From Promicromonospora iranensis (GTDB lineage Bacteria; Actinomycetota; Actinomycetes; Actinomycetales; Cellulomonadaceae): a stretch of DNA of 64,000 nucleotides. The notes below the pieces were generated by a model. The model did not search any database. It was given only the letters and a program-made list of their open reading frames with translations, and was not told the DNA's origin. Shown here one piece after another: positions 12,213 to 23,275 of the stretch (position 1 is its first letter; every line of letters starts with the position of its first letter). Made by a program: the position numbers and the translations under genes. The stretch covers positions 62,001-126,000 of the forward strand of contig NZ_JAJQQP010000012.1 of assembly GCF_028994805.1 (NCBI RefSeq), in the 5' to 3' direction.

Positions 12213-14132
12213 TCAGAAGTTGACGTGCGTCGCCGCACGTCCGTAGTGCTTGACCTCGCCGCTCGCGAGCAGCTCGGCATCGGTCACGTCCCAGGAGTGC
12301 CCGCCGACTGCGGACCGCACCTGGACGAAGTTGAACCGGTCGGCGGCGTAGACGATCCCGCCGGCGCTGGTGGCGTCCTCGAGGAACGCCGTGTCCTCAC
12401 CGCGAGACAACGCCCGGAAACGCACGGTGGTAGCGATCTCACGCGCAGCGACGATCGTCGGACCCATCACGCGGTCGGTGTACCGGTGCTCGCGGTCCGC
12501 GAACCGCAGGATGGTCGCGTCCAGCCCCTCGAGGTACATGTAGTGCGCCTGCTTGCCCACCACGTCCGCAGCGGAGTACGCCATGGCGTACAGCTGGTCG
12601 GACAGGTACTGCGGGCCGTACAGGTCGTCGTCGTCGATCTTGGCCACGACGTCGCCGTCGGCCGCCGCCAGCAGCAGGTTCAGGCACGAGCCCAGCGGCA
12701 CGTCGGACGGCGCCGACAGCAGCTCGAGGCGCTCGACGCCGGCCTCCTTGGCCCGCGCCCGCAGGTCGGCGTCGTCCACCTCGAAGCCGTGCGACAGCAG
12801 CGCGACCTGGAGGTCCACGCCCTCCTGCGCACCGAGCGTGGCCAGCACGTGGTCGAGCTGGTGCGGGCGGTTCGTCGAGACCAGCGCGGTCACGCTCGGC
12901 CGGGTGACGACGGGAGAGTCGGCCAGCCCGGCGTCGTGCAGCACCTTCTGCGAGCGGACGCCGTAGGTGTGCTCGCGCCAGATGCGGCGCTGCGCCTTGT
13001 GCACGGCCCGGTCGCGCAGCTCCGGCGAGCGCACGAGCGCACGGATGGTGTGCGCGGCACTCTCCCGGGTGGCGGCGACGAACACCTCGTCGGCCGGGAA
13101 GTACTCCCCCACCGCAGCGCTCGGCGTCGAGACGACCGGCGTGCCGCTGGCGGAGATCTCGAAGATCCGCCGTGCGCACATCGACGGCGAGCCGACCACC
13201 GAGTTCACGTTGAGGAAGACCTTGTACTCGCGGTAGGCGGTCAGCATGCGGTCGTAGTCCAGCGACCCGACGACGCGGCCGTCCAGCGGCGCGGGGAACT
13301 GGTACTTCTGGTCCTTCCCGCGGAACCGGCTGAAGATCTCCAGGCCGTGCTCCATCTTCGGGGACACGTCCAGGGCCGCACCGAGCAGCAGGTCCATCTG
13401 CTCGCGCCGCTCCGGGTACTTGTGCGCGAAGTACATCCCCGCGAACGCGACGTCACGCTCCGGCCCGCGGCCGTGCAGACGGACCGGGTTGTGGATGGCC
13501 GGCTGCGCGGCGAACTCCAGCACGCCCACGCGCTCGTGGCCCAGCGCCGCCACGTAGGCGGGCACCCGGTCGACGTCGGTCGTGTAGACGCGGTCGAACA
13601 GCCGCGCCACCTCGAGGAAGTCCTCGAAATGAACCGGGTCTTCCTTGTTCCAGAAGACGGTCGGGACCCCTGCCGCGCGGCAGGTCTCGACGAGCTCGAC
13701 GAAGACCGGCCGCGGGGCCGACGTCCCCGTCAGGTGGTACTGCCAGGCACCACCGTTGCCGTTCCAGGCCGACTCCACGAACAGCAGGTCCAGGCCTGCC
13801 GCCAGGTCGTCACGCCAGGTCGCGGGCGTGAGTGCGACCTGGTTCCACTCGGAGGCGAACGCCAGGCGGGAGAAGTCGTCCAGGATGACGCCGACCCGCA
13901 GGTCGCGGCGACCGGGCGCGGGGGCACCCGTCGTCGCGGTGCCGGACACCGGGCGAGCCGGCCACGGGTCGAACGTGAGGCCGTTCTTCGTCAGGCGCGC
14001 CCCGCCGGTCCGTGCGGCCATCGGCACCCGCTGCCGTCGCAGGTACGTGCGCAGCTGGGCGGGGCCGCCCTGACGGAGGTGCCACACCGCGCGACGGAGC
14101 TGAGGCACCACGCCCGGCGCACGATCCTTCAC
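12213..14132 (-). CDS. CgeB-like glycosyltransferase fused to a GT2 domain
   Basis: A 639-residue protein. Residues about 75-395 resemble CgeB/DUF3880-type GT-B enzymes (RVGVILDDFS near 79, FWNKEDPVHF near 173, FAGMYFAHKYPER near 234, and CARRIFEISASGTPVVSTP near 325, the usual C-terminal nucleotide-sugar site). Residues from about 405 (VTALVSTNRP) to the end form a GT2 domain with a clear D-D-D-D metal motif (AKIDDDDLYG). Fusion suggests two successive transfers by one polypeptide. The GTG start is preceded by only a weak AGGA, 10 nt away. It is the first gene of the minus-strand glycosyltransferase run, which ends with glf. Confidence 0.85.
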   Translation of the reverse strand: MKDRAPGVVPQLRRAVWHLRQGGPAQLRTYLRRQRVPMAARTGGARLTKNGLTFDPWPARPVSGTATTGAPAPGRRDLRVGVILDDFSRLAFASEWNQVALTPATWRDDLAAGLDLLFVESAWNGNGGAWQYHLTGTSAPRPVFVELVETCRAAGVPTVFWNKEDPVHFEDFLEVARLFDRVYTTDVDRVPAYVAALGHERVGVLEFAAQPAIHNPVRLHGRGPERDVAFAGMYFAHKYPERREQMDLLLGAALDVSPKMEHGLEIFSRFRGKDQKYQFPAPLDGRVVGSLDYDRMLTAYREYKVFLNVNSVVGSPSMCARRIFEISASGTPVVSTPSAAVGEYFPADEVFVAATRESAAHTIRALVRSPELRDRAVHKAQRRIWREHTYGVRSQKVLHDAGLADSPVVTRPSVTALVSTNRPHQLDHVLATLGAQEGVDLQVALLSHGFEVDDADLRARAKEAGVERLELLSAPSDVPLGSCLNLLLAAADGDVVAKIDDDDLYGPQYLSDQLYAMAYSAADVVGKQAHYMYLEGLDATILRFADREHRYTDRVMGPTIVAAREIATTVRFRALSRGEDTAFLEDATSAGGIVYAADRFNFVQVRSAVGGHSWDVTDAELLASGEVKHYGRAATHVNF

Positions 14133-14357
14133 GGTAAGAATGTCCTAGTCTGCTTGAAAGCAATAAGCCAGAAAGGGCACCCCGACCGGGCGCGAAACGA
14201 AGGGTGCCGGAAGTACAGGATGCGCCATTGGTCGGCTCATGCTACAAGCGACAGCGACCCCCTCATCACCGATCTCGGGTGAAATAGCTCAGGTTCACCC
14301 GGGCAACCACGAGGGCTGTTCCACCGCCGGCGGACGAGGCGCGCCAGACGCTCGATG

Positions 14358-14579
14358 TCAGCGACTCTGTTCGACGCCTCCCAGCTGCTCGTCGAGCGAT
14401 GCCTGGTAGCCGAAGTACACCATGGCCCCGTTGGCGCAGAGCAGCACCACGGCGCCGGCCACGAGCGCCGCGACGAACCCCCTGCCGCGACGGGCTCGTC
14501 GCACGGGCCGCGGCGCGGGTTCGGGAGGCTCCGGAGCGGCAAGGAGGCCAGTGGTCCCGCTAGATTCATGCATATCCAT
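14358..14579 (-). CDS. Possible small single-pass membrane protein (73 aa)
   Basis: The predicted protein has a Pro-rich N-terminus, an Arg-rich stretch (RRARRGRG) and one hydrophobic helix ([16 protein letters not shown] onward), then a short polar tail: a positive-inside single-span layout. Codon third positions are GC-rich. The ribosome site is poor (GAGG 10 nt before ATG) and no family is recognised. It is the only candidate in the 680-nt gap 14133-14812. The rest of that gap shows no gene and probably carries the promoters for rmlA and for the CgeB/GT2 gene. Confidence 0.4.
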   Translation of the reverse strand: MDMHESSGTTGLLAAPEPPEPAPRPVRRARRGRGFVAALVAGAVVLLCANGAMVYFGYQASLDEQLGGVEQSR

Positions 14580-14812
14580 GTAACTACAGCCTCAGAGGCC
14601 TCCGCCGCATCACTCTCGGCAGGAGATCACCCTTCATTCACCCTGCCGACCCACCTCCGGCATTCGCACAAGCGTCGACGTGGCTCCACCCGGGTGAAAT
14701 CTTCGCCAGCGTCTTTCGGACGGGAGGAAGACACGGACGGAAGACGGGAAGAATTCATCTCTGCAGGCCAGCGAACAGCCTGCCCCGCCGCGCATCATGG
14801 GAGGATCCGCCC

Positions 14813-15676
14813 ATGCGCGGAATCATTCTCGCCGGCGGCTCGGGCACTCGCCTGCACCCGATCACCCAGGGCATCAGCAAGCAGCTCGTCCCGGTCTACG
14901 ACAAGCCGATGATCTACTACCCGCTGTCCACCCTGATCCTGGCGGGGATCCGCGACGTCCTCGTCATCACCACCCCGCATGACGCCGCCCAGTTCCAGCG
15001 GCTCCTCGGCGACGGCTCACAGTTCGGCATCTCGATCACCTACACCACGCAGCCCTCGCCGGACGGGCTCGCGCAGGCCTTCGTGCTCGGCGCGGACTTC
15101 CTCGGCGACGACTCGGTGGCGCTCGTACTCGGCGACAACATCTTCTACGGCCCCGGCCTGGGCAACCAGCTCACCCGGTTCGCCGACATCGACGGCGGCG
15201 CCGTCTTCGCCTATCGCGTCGCCGACCCGACCGCCTACGGCGTCGTCGAGTTCGACGAGCACGGCAAGGCCCTGTCCCTGGAGGAGAAGCCGGTCCGGCC
15301 CAAGTCGAGCTACGCGGTACCGGGCCTCTACTTCTACGACAACGACGTCGTCGCCATCGCCAAGGGGCTCAAGCCGTCGGCCCGCGGCGAGTACGAGATC
15401 ACCGACGTGAACACCGAGTACCTGCGCCAGGGCCGGCTCCAGGTCGAGGTACTCCCCCGCGGCACCGCCTGGCTCGACACCGGGACGTTCGACTCCTTGC
15501 TGGAGGCCTCCGACTACGTCCGCACGATCGAGCACCGACAGGGTCTGAAGATCGGCGCCCCCGAGGAGGTGGCCTGGCGGCGCGGCTTCCTGTCCGACGA
15601 CGACCTGCGCGCCCGTGCGGAGACGCTCACCAAGTCCGGCTACGGCACGTACCTGCTGGGCCTGCTCGACGAGTAG
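14813..15676 (+). CDS. rmlA: Glucose-1-phosphate thymidylyltransferase
   Basis: First step of dTDP-L-rhamnose synthesis: glucose-1-phosphate plus dTTP to dTDP-glucose. 287 residues, the usual length. Nucleotidyltransferase signature GGSGTRLHP (8-16) followed by [12 protein letters not shown] and the metal-site segment [10 protein letters not shown]. Feedback inhibition by dTDP-rhamnose is known for the family. ATG with GGAGG about 10 nt upstream (ATGGGAGGATCCGCCC before the start). It converges on rmlD with a 26-nt gap and no obvious hairpin. Confidence 0.96.
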   Translation: MRGIILAGGSGTRLHPITQGISKQLVPVYDKPMIYYPLSTLILAGIRDVLVITTPHDAAQFQRLLGDGSQFGISITYTTQPSPDGLAQAFVLGADFLGDDSVALVLGDNIFYGPGLGNQLTRFADIDGGAVFAYRVADPTAYGVVEFDEHGKALSLEEKPVRPKSSYAVPGLYFYDNDVVAIAKGLKPSARGEYEITDVNTEYLRQGRLQVEVLPRGTAWLDTGTFDSLLEASDYVRTIEHRQGLKIGAPEEVAWRRGFLSDDDLRARAETLTKSGYGTYLLGLLDE

Positions 15677-15702
15677 TCCTCCGGTCCGAACGTGCTACGC
15701 CT

Positions 15703-16575
15703 CTACTGAGCCCCCAGCACCACGGGGGCCGCCGCCTTCCAGCGCTCGGCCCAGTCACCGATCGGCTCGACGCCGACCTCCCGGAGCCGGTCGTGCCCGA
15801 GGACCGAGTACGCCGGCCGGGGCGCGGGCAGCTGGTAGGCGGCACTCGTCGTCGCGTCGACGGGCGTCTGGTGGTCGGACGCGGCCACCACCTCCCTCGC
15901 GAAGCCGCACCAGGTCACCGCACCCGACGACGTGCCGTGGTAGACGCCGCCGGGGGTCTCCGCGGCGACGAGCCGCACGATGAGGTCGGCCAGGTCGGCG
16001 GTCCAGGTGGGCTGCCCGGTCTGGTCGTCGACGACGCTCAACCGGTCCCGCTCCCCTGCGGCGCGCGCGATGGTGCGGGGGAAGCACCGGCCGCCCGCCC
16101 CGTACAGCCAGGCGGTGCGGACCACCAGGGCGTCCGGTGCGAGCGCCCGGACCGCCCACTCACCGGCCACCTTGGTGCGCCCGTAGGCGGACCGCGGCGA
16201 CACGGGCGCGTCCTCCGGGTAGGGGGTCGTCCCGTCACCCCCGAACACGTAGTCCGTGGACACGTGCACCATCCGGGTGCCCGACGCCGCAGCGGCGCGC
16301 GCGACGTGTGCGGAGCCTGTCGCGTTCGCGGCGAACGCCTCGGCCTCGTGCGTCTCCGCTTCGTCGACGGCGGTCCAGGCCGCGCAGTTGACGACGACGT
16401 CGTGGCCGGCGACGGCGTCCAGGACCGCCGAAGCATCGGTGATGTCCAGGTCGGACCGCCGCAGCCCTGTCACCTCGTGCCCGGCCGCCGCCGCGACCGC
16501 CGCCACGTCCTGGCCGAGCATGCCCGCGGCCCCGAGGACCACCCACCGCTGCGTCGTGCTGTCTCCGCTGGTCAC
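15703..16575 (-). CDS. rmlD: dTDP-4-dehydrorhamnose reductase
   Basis: Last step of the rhamnose pathway, an NAD(P)H-dependent reductase of the short-chain dehydrogenase superfamily. 290 residues. Cofactor loop LGAAGMLGQDV near residue 15, HVSTDYVFGG, and the catalytic Tyr-x3-Lys in YGRTKVAGE. GTG start at 16575; no Shine-Dalgarno, but TAGGAT ends exactly 6 nt upstream, so transcript and start codon probably coincide. Divergent from rmlC with 56 nt between starts. Confidence 0.94.
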   Translation of the reverse strand: MTSGDSTTQRWVVLGAAGMLGQDVAAVAAAAGHEVTGLRRSDLDITDASAVLDAVAGHDVVVNCAAWTAVDEAETHEAEAFAANATGSAHVARAAAASGTRMVHVSTDYVFGGDGTTPYPEDAPVSPRSAYGRTKVAGEWAVRALAPDALVVRTAWLYGAGGRCFPRTIARAAGERDRLSVVDDQTGQPTWTADLADLIVRLVAAETPGGVYHGTSSGAVTWCGFAREVVAASDHQTPVDATTSAAYQLPAPRPAYSVLGHDRLREVGVEPIGDWAERWKAAAPVVLGAQ

Positions 16576-16581
16576 CCTAGG

Positions 16582-16587
16582 ATCCTA
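16582..16587 (-). promoter_or_regulatory. Leaderless -10 element for rmlD
   Basis: TAGGAT on the minus strand, then CCTAGG (6 nt), then the GTG start at 16575. The element lies within the palindrome CTAGGATCCTAG. Confidence 0.55.
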
Positions 16588-16631
16588 GCCAGAGGGCTCA
16601 GCCGGCCCTCGACCACCACGCAAGGAGTCTC

Positions 16632-17242
16632 ATGGAGTACCGCGAGCTTGCCGTGCCGGGAGCGTTCGAGATCACCCCTCGCCAGTTCGGCGATCCCCGC
16701 GGCGTCTTCCTCGAGGCGTTCAAGGCCGATGCCTTCGCCGAGGCCGTCGGCCACCCGTTCGACCTCGCCCAGGCCAACTGCTCGGTGTCCGCCGCGGGCG
16801 TCCTGCGCGGCATCCACTTCGCCGACGTGCCGCCCAGCCAGGCCAAGTACGTCCTGTGTGCCACGGGAGCCGTGCTCGACGTCGTCGTGGACATCCGTGT
16901 GGGTTCGCCCACCTTCGGCACCTGGGACGCCGTGCTCCTGGACGACGTCGACCGCCGCGCCGTCTACCTGTCCGAGGGCCTCGGGCACGCGTTCATGTCC
17001 CTCGAGGACGGCTCGACGGTGCTGTACCTCTGCTCGTCCGGCTACGCCCCGGGCCGCGAGCACGGTATCCACCCCCTGGACCCCGAGCTCGGCATCGACT
17101 GGCCGACCACCGCCCGCGACGGCAGCCCGCTGGCCCCCCTCCTCTCGGAGAAGGACGAGGCAGCCCCCACCCTCGCGGAGGCCAAGGCCCAGAACCTCCT
17201 GCCGACCATGGACGAGGTCACCAGCTACCTCGCGACCAGGCA

Positions 17243-17246
<4 letters not shown>
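16632..17246 (+). CDS. rmlC: dTDP-4-dehydrorhamnose 3,5-epimerase
   Basis: Third step of dTDP-L-rhamnose synthesis, a cupin-fold double epimerase. 204 residues, near the upper end of the family range. RGIHFADV contains the catalytic His, DVVVDIRVGSPTFG is the conserved core strand, and GLGHAFMSLEDGS matches the family's G-x-x-H-(A/G)-F segment. ATG with AAGGAG about 6 nt upstream. Its stop codon lies inside the left arm of a long inverted repeat shared with the end of rmlB. Confidence 0.94.
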
Positions 17247-19458
<2,212 letters not shown>

Positions 19459-19587
19459 GAAGGACTCCTGACAGAAAACGTCGATGACGGACCAATGCTA
19501 GAACGCGCCACCCGGCCATTCCGGCCAGCCGGTGACAACCGGAGTCTTTCGCCCGTGACGCACGCCACACCGGCACTCGTCCGCCAC

Positions 19588-19606
19588 GGAGGTTAGGCTT
19601 ACCTCA
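19588..19606. promoter_or_regulatory. IdeR/DtxR-like iron box
   Basis: The 19-bp sequence GGAGGTTAGGCTTACCTCA matches 15 of 19 positions of the consensus TTAGGTTAGGCTAACCTAA, including the central AGGTTAGGCT core and most of the dyad. It ends 2 nt before the ATG of the siderophore-interacting protein and covers its -10 element, so metal-loaded repressor would block transcription directly. Confidence 0.8.
19594..19599 (+). promoter_or_regulatory. -10 element for the siderophore-interacting protein gene
   Basis: TAGGCT within the iron box, 9 nt before ATG 19609. It predicts a transcript with a leader of 0-2 nt. The only ribosome-site-like bases (GGAGG, 19588-19592) are too far from the start and would not be transcribed. 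Confidence 0.5.
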
Positions 19607-19608
19607 CA

Positions 19609-20409
19609 ATGACGCAGACCACGAACGCACCGAACGGCAAGCCCCGCAAGGTGGCCCGCACCACGGCGACCGTGACCGCAGTCCAGCACCTGACCCCGCA
19701 CATGATCCGGGTGACGCTCGGTGGCGAGGCACTGGCCGCCGTCGACCCGACGCCGCAGACGGACCGCTACATCAAGCTGGTCATGGCCGAGTCCCCCGAG
19801 CCCGAGGGCCGCCCGGTGCTGCGCACCTACACGATCCGCAACGTCGCCGGGTCCAGCTGGGACATCGACGTCGTCACGCACGGCGACGTCGGCTACGGCG
19901 GCCCCTGGGCGCAGCGCGTCCAGCCGGGCGACGAGGTCTCGTTCGTGGGCCCGGGCGGCGACTACGCGCCGTCCCCCGATGCCCCGTGGCACCTCATGGC
20001 CGGTGACGAGTCAGCTCTCCCGGCCATCGCCGCCGCGTGCGAGGCGCTGCCCGACGGCGCCGTGGCCCACGTCTTCGTCGAGGTCTCCGACGCGTCCGAG
20101 GAGCAGGAGATCACGAGCGCCGCCGACCTCCGTCTCACGTGGGTGCACCGGTCGACGGGAGCGAGCCTGGCCGAGGTCGTGCGGGCCGCCGAGCTGCCGG
20201 ACGGCGTGCCGCACGCGTTCCTGCACGGTGAGGCCGGCTGCGTCCGCGACCTGCGCCGCTGGGCGCGCGGGACGCTGGGGGTGCCGCGTGAGCTGCTGTC
20301 GGCGTCGGGCTACTGGCGGCTGGGCCGCGACGACGAACGCTGGCGGGCCGAGAAGGCGGAGTGGCGGGCCGCGGTGGAGCAGGACGACCTGGTGCTCAGC
20401 GCGCACTGA
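19609..20409 (+). CDS. Siderophore-interacting protein (ferric-siderophore reductase, FAD)
   Basis: A cytoplasmic flavoprotein of the ViuB/SIP family that reduces ferric siderophores and releases iron. 266 residues. The FAD-binding beta-barrel is in the N-terminal half with RTYTIRN (RxYT flavin motif near residue 67-73); the C-terminal half holds the NAD(P)H-binding SIP domain (LMAGDESALPAIAA near 129, HGEAGCVRDLRRW near 205, SGYWRLGRDD near 227). Expression is predicted to be iron-repressed through the box overlapping its start. No siderophore transporter or synthesis genes lie beside it. Confidence 0.93.
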   Translation: MTQTTNAPNGKPRKVARTTATVTAVQHLTPHMIRVTLGGEALAAVDPTPQTDRYIKLVMAESPEPEGRPVLRTYTIRNVAGSSWDIDVVTHGDVGYGGPWAQRVQPGDEVSFVGPGGDYAPSPDAPWHLMAGDESALPAIAAACEALPDGAVAHVFVEVSDASEEQEITSAADLRLTWVHRSTGASLAEVVRAAELPDGVPHAFLHGEAGCVRDLRRWARGTLGVPRELLSASGYWRLGRDDERWRAEKAEWRAAVEQDDLVLSAH

Positions 20410-20454
20410 GGTGCGCGGCTCCGTCCGCGGAGCGCCGGCGGCGGCCCGCGGTGG

Positions 20455-21072
20455 TCACAGGCCGTCGAGCACGGCGAACCAGCGCTTCGCCGTCGCCTCG
20501 TCGTAGGGCGGCTCCTCCGCGGACACCGCGGCGAGCAGGGCGTCAGCGTCCGCCCGGACCGTGGCGACCACGGACGGCGGGTACCCGTACCGGACGGAGT
20601 GCTCGGCGAACTCGTCCTCGTCGTCGATGAAGTACTGGCCGCGCGGGTCGGCCGTGCCGGGCTCGAAGGCGATGACGTCGAGGTCCAGGTCGACGGCTGT
20701 CACCTCGAAGCGTGCGCGGCCGCGGGACGCGAAGAAGCGGGCGGGCAGGCGCCGCCACTGCGGCACCGTGGTGAGGTCGCTGTACGAGCGCATGCCTTCG
20801 GGGTGGTCGCGGTACAGGGCCGGGGTCCAGCCGACGTCCCCGAAGAACCCGACCCCCGGCCCCGTGGACCGGTACCTCGCACCGGGCCGCGCGAACCGTG
20901 TCCCGGCCCGGAATCCCACCCACTGACCGTGCTCGTCGGAGCCCAGGTAGCGCCCGTCGAAGACCCAGTGGGGCGTGCCGTCCCACTTGCGGTAGCGCAC
21001 CCGGACAGGGGTGCCCGACTCCGTCGGCCCAGACGACGAAGAGCCCTGGTCAGCAGGTTGTTGCGCAGACAT
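20455..21072 (-). CDS. DUF402 domain protein (nucleoside phosphatase-like)
   Basis: 205 residues. The DUF402 beta-barrel spans about residues 22-175: VRYRKWDGTPHWVF, a Tyr-rich central strand, and the acidic metal-binding region DLDLDVIAFEPG and FIDDEDEFAEH. DUF402 proteins include FomD and Ntdp, which hydrolyse nucleoside phosphates, so a related phosphohydrolase activity is likely but the substrate is unknown. The start ATG 21072 is supported by TAGGCT ending 7 nt upstream, with no Shine-Dalgarno. Confidence 0.82.
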   Translation of the reverse strand: MSAQQPADQGSSSSGPTESGTPVRVRYRKWDGTPHWVFDGRYLGSDEHGQWVGFRAGTRFARPGARYRSTGPGVGFFGDVGWTPALYRDHPEGMRSYSDLTTVPQWRRLPARFFASRGRARFEVTAVDLDLDVIAFEPGTADPRGQYFIDDEDEFAEHSVRYGYPPSVVATVRADADALLAAVSAEEPPYDEATAKRWFAVLDGL

Positions 21073-21079
21073 GTCCGGG

Positions 21080-21085
21080 AGCCTA
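21080..21085 (-). promoter_or_regulatory. Leaderless -10 element for the DUF402 gene
   Basis: TAGGCT on the minus strand, 7 nt before ATG 21072, with no ribosome site. Confidence 0.45.
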
Positions 21086-21109
21086 CCCAGACGTCGTCGG
21101 GGCGTGAGG

Positions 21110-21865
21110 TCAGTAGGTGTCGGACGTCGGCGCGGGGGCCGCTGCCGCTCCCGCGTCGAAGCCGGCCAGGACCGACGCCGTGCCCGACAGGCCGAGCCGG
21201 GTCGCGCCCGCCTCGATCATCGAGAGTGCCGCGTCGAGGTCACGGATGCCACCCGAGGCCTTGACGCCGAGCGTGCCGCCGCCGGCCGCACCGACGGTCC
21301 GCGCCATGAGCGACACGGCGTGCACCGAGGCACCGCCGGCCGGGTGGAAGCCCGTCGACGTCTTCACGAAGTCCGCGCCGGCGGCCTGCGCCGCCTTGCA
21401 CGTCTCCACGATCTGCTCGTCCGTCAACGCTGCCGACTCGATGATCACCTTGAGGACCCGGTCGTTCGGCACGGCGGCGCGCACGGCGGCGATATCGGCC
21501 TGCACGGCGTCGAACCGGCCCGCCCGGGCGGTCCCGATGTCGATCACCATGTCGATCTCGTCCGCCTCGTCGGACACGGCGCGGGCGGCCTCGAACGCCT
21601 TCACGTCACCCATGTGCTTGCCCGACGGGAACCCGCACACCGTGGCGACGGCAAGCCGCCCGGCGGCGACCTCGACCGCGAGGGAGACGAACGACGGGGA
21701 CACGCACACCGAGAACACGCCGAGCGCGGCGCCCTCCTCGACGAGCGTGGCGACGTCGCCCGCCGTGGCCTCCGGCTTGAGCAGCGTGTGGTCGACGAAC
21801 GTGGCCAGCGACGCCTTGTCGTGCGGCACGGCAGGGGTCCGCGGCGCTTCGGGCTGAGCGGTCAT
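21110..21865 (-). CDS. deoC: Deoxyribose-phosphate aldolase
   Basis: Cleaves 2-deoxyribose-5-phosphate to acetaldehyde and glyceraldehyde-3-phosphate, feeding deoxynucleoside sugar into glycolysis. About 251 residues. [11 protein letters not shown] near the N-terminus, [14 protein letters not shown] with the first active-site Lys region, and DFVKTSTGF with the Schiff-base Lys, followed by VKASGGIRD. The ATG at 21865 overlaps the add stop (ATGA); the open frame continues upstream inside add, but that extension reads as low-complexity shadow sequence. Confidence 0.95.
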   Translation of the reverse strand: MTAQPEAPRTPAVPHDKASLATFVDHTLLKPEATAGDVATLVEEGAALGVFSVCVSPSFVSLAVEVAAGRLAVATVCGFPSGKHMGDVKAFEAARAVSDEADEIDMVIDIGTARAGRFDAVQADIAAVRAAVPNDRVLKVIIESAALTDEQIVETCKAAQAAGADFVKTSTGFHPAGGASVHAVSLMARTVGAAGGGTLGVKASGGIRDLDAALSMIEAGATRLGLSGTASVLAGFDAGAAAAPAPTSDTY

Positions 21866-23013
21866 ACGAGTGCACCTTCTACTTTCTGGATTCCGGGCAG
21901 GATGACCTGCTCCACGAGGTCCCGCCGCTCGTCGTGGTGCATGAACGCACCCCAGGCGGCGGTGACGGTCACGTCGACGAGGTCGTCGAGCGTCCAGCCT
22001 GCCTCGTCGACGAGGAGCTTCATCTCGTGCGTCATCGACGTACGAGACATCAGGCGGTTGTCCGTGTTGAGCGTGACCGCGAAGTCCAGCTCCTTGAGAC
22101 GGGTGATCGGGTGCTTCGCGATGGACGCGGCCGCACCCGTCTGCAGGTTCGACACCGGGCACAGCTCGAGCGGGATCTGGTGGTCGCGCACCCAGTGCGC
22201 GAGGCGGCCCAGGTCGGCGGCTCCCCCGCGCCCGTCGTCCGAGAGGCCGCTCTCGGCGGGGTCACCGTCGACGACGAAGGCGATGTCGTCGATGATCCGG
22301 GCACCGTGACCCAGGCGGTCGGCGTGCCCCAGGTGCACGGCCTGCCCGATGGAGTCGAGGCCGTCGGCCTCGCCCGCGTGGATGGTCACGGGCACGTCGT
22401 GCTCCGCGAGGAACCGCCAGATGCCGAGGTGGCGCGACGGTGGGAACCCGGCCTCGGGTCCGGCGATGTCGAACCCGGCCACGCCGTCGTCCCGGTAGGT
22501 GACGGCGAGCTCCGCGATCTCCTGCCAGCGGTCCTGGTGGCGCATGGCGGTGACGAGCTGTCCGACCCGGATGAGGTGCCCGTCGGCCGCGGCCGCGGCG
22601 ATGCCGTCGTCGATCCCCGCCTGCACGGCCTCGACGGCCTCGGCGAGCGACAGCCCGCCGGCCAGGTGCTGCTCGGGCGCCCAGCGCTGCTCGGCGTACA
22701 CGACGCCGTCGGCCGCGAGGTCCAGCACCGCCTCGCGCGCGACGCGGGCCAGGTTGTCCGCCGTCTGCATGACGGCGATCGTGTGGTCGAAGGTCTCCAG
22801 GTACCGGACCAGCGAACCGGAGTCGGCCGCGTCACGGAACCAGTCGGACAGGGAGCCGGCATCGCTGGCCGGCAGGGTGTGCCCGGCGGCGTCCGCGAGC
22901 TCGAGGACCGTCTGCGGGCGCAACCCTCCGTCGAGGTGGTCGTGCAGGACAACCTTGGGCAGGGCGCGTAGCAGCGCCTCACCGGGGCGCGCCCCGGGGT
23001 CTTGCGTGGTCAT
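21862..23013 (-). CDS. add: Adenosine deaminase
   Basis: Hydrolytic deamination of adenosine and deoxyadenosine to (deoxy)inosine; zinc TIM-barrel amidohydrolase. 383 residues. [16 protein letters not shown] gives the HxH zinc ligands, [14 protein letters not shown] the zinc His and catalytic Glu region, RLGHGARI the catalytic His, and [10 protein letters not shown] the Asp pair. No Shine-Dalgarno; TAGGTT ends exactly 6 nt before ATG 23013. Translationally coupled to deoC, forming a two-gene nucleoside catabolism operon. Confidence 0.95.
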   Translation of the reverse strand: MTTQDPGARPGEALLRALPKVVLHDHLDGGLRPQTVLELADAAGHTLPASDAGSLSDWFRDAADSGSLVRYLETFDHTIAVMQTADNLARVAREAVLDLAADGVVYAEQRWAPEQHLAGGLSLAEAVEAVQAGIDDGIAAAAADGHLIRVGQLVTAMRHQDRWQEIAELAVTYRDDGVAGFDIAGPEAGFPPSRHLGIWRFLAEHDVPVTIHAGEADGLDSIGQAVHLGHADRLGHGARIIDDIAFVVDGDPAESGLSDDGRGGAADLGRLAHWVRDHQIPLELCPVSNLQTGAAASIAKHPITRLKELDFAVTLNTDNRLMSRTSMTHEMKLLVDEAGWTLDDLVDVTVTAAWGAFMHHDERRDLVEQVILPGIQKVEGALV

Positions 23014-23019
23014 GCTGAC

Positions 23020-23025
23020 AACCTA
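23020..23025 (-). promoter_or_regulatory. Leaderless -10 element for add-deoC
   Basis: TAGGTT, then GTCAGC (6 nt), then ATG 23013 on the minus strand. Confidence 0.55.
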
Positions 23026-23049
23026 CCGTCCGGCACCGACAGTCGGCCG

Positions 23050-23262
23050 TCAGCCGGCGTCGGGGTTCTCTTCCTCGTCGGCGTCCGTCGGGACGTCCAG
23101 CGCCTGCTCCACCACGTCCGCCTCGGCGGCGGCCCCGTCGTTGTCAGGACGTGGCGCGGCGGGGACGTACTCGTCGGGCTCGTGCGTGGTGTCGACCTCG
23201 GCGTCCTCAGGGGGGTCCAGGCCGGCGTCACGCCAGGAGTCGGGTCCAGGGAGCGTGCTCAT
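23050..23262 (-). CDS. Small acidic protein (70 aa), unknown
   Basis: Very rich in Asp, Glu, Pro and Ala (DPPEDAEVD, DADEEENPDAG) with almost no hydrophobic core, so probably disordered. ATG 23262 has a strong ribosome site (GAGGAGG, 5 nt spacing) and starts 13 nt after the stop of the C39-like gene, so the two form an operon. No family recognised; function unknown. Confidence 0.65.
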   Translation of the reverse strand: MSTLPGPDSWRDAGLDPPEDAEVDTTHEPDEYVPAAPRPDNDGAAAEADVVEQALDVPTDADEEENPDAG

Positions 23263-23275
23263 CAGGGCCTCCTCG

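Noticed and set aside
12225-14282. A 685-codon open frame opposite the CgeB/GT2 gene
   Set aside because: Shadow of a glycosyltransferase gene with recognisable motifs; Val/Arg/His-rich product without domains.
14133-14812. Riboswitch or structured leader upstream of rmlA
   Set aside because: No long complementary segments or known riboswitch core could be recognised by eye.
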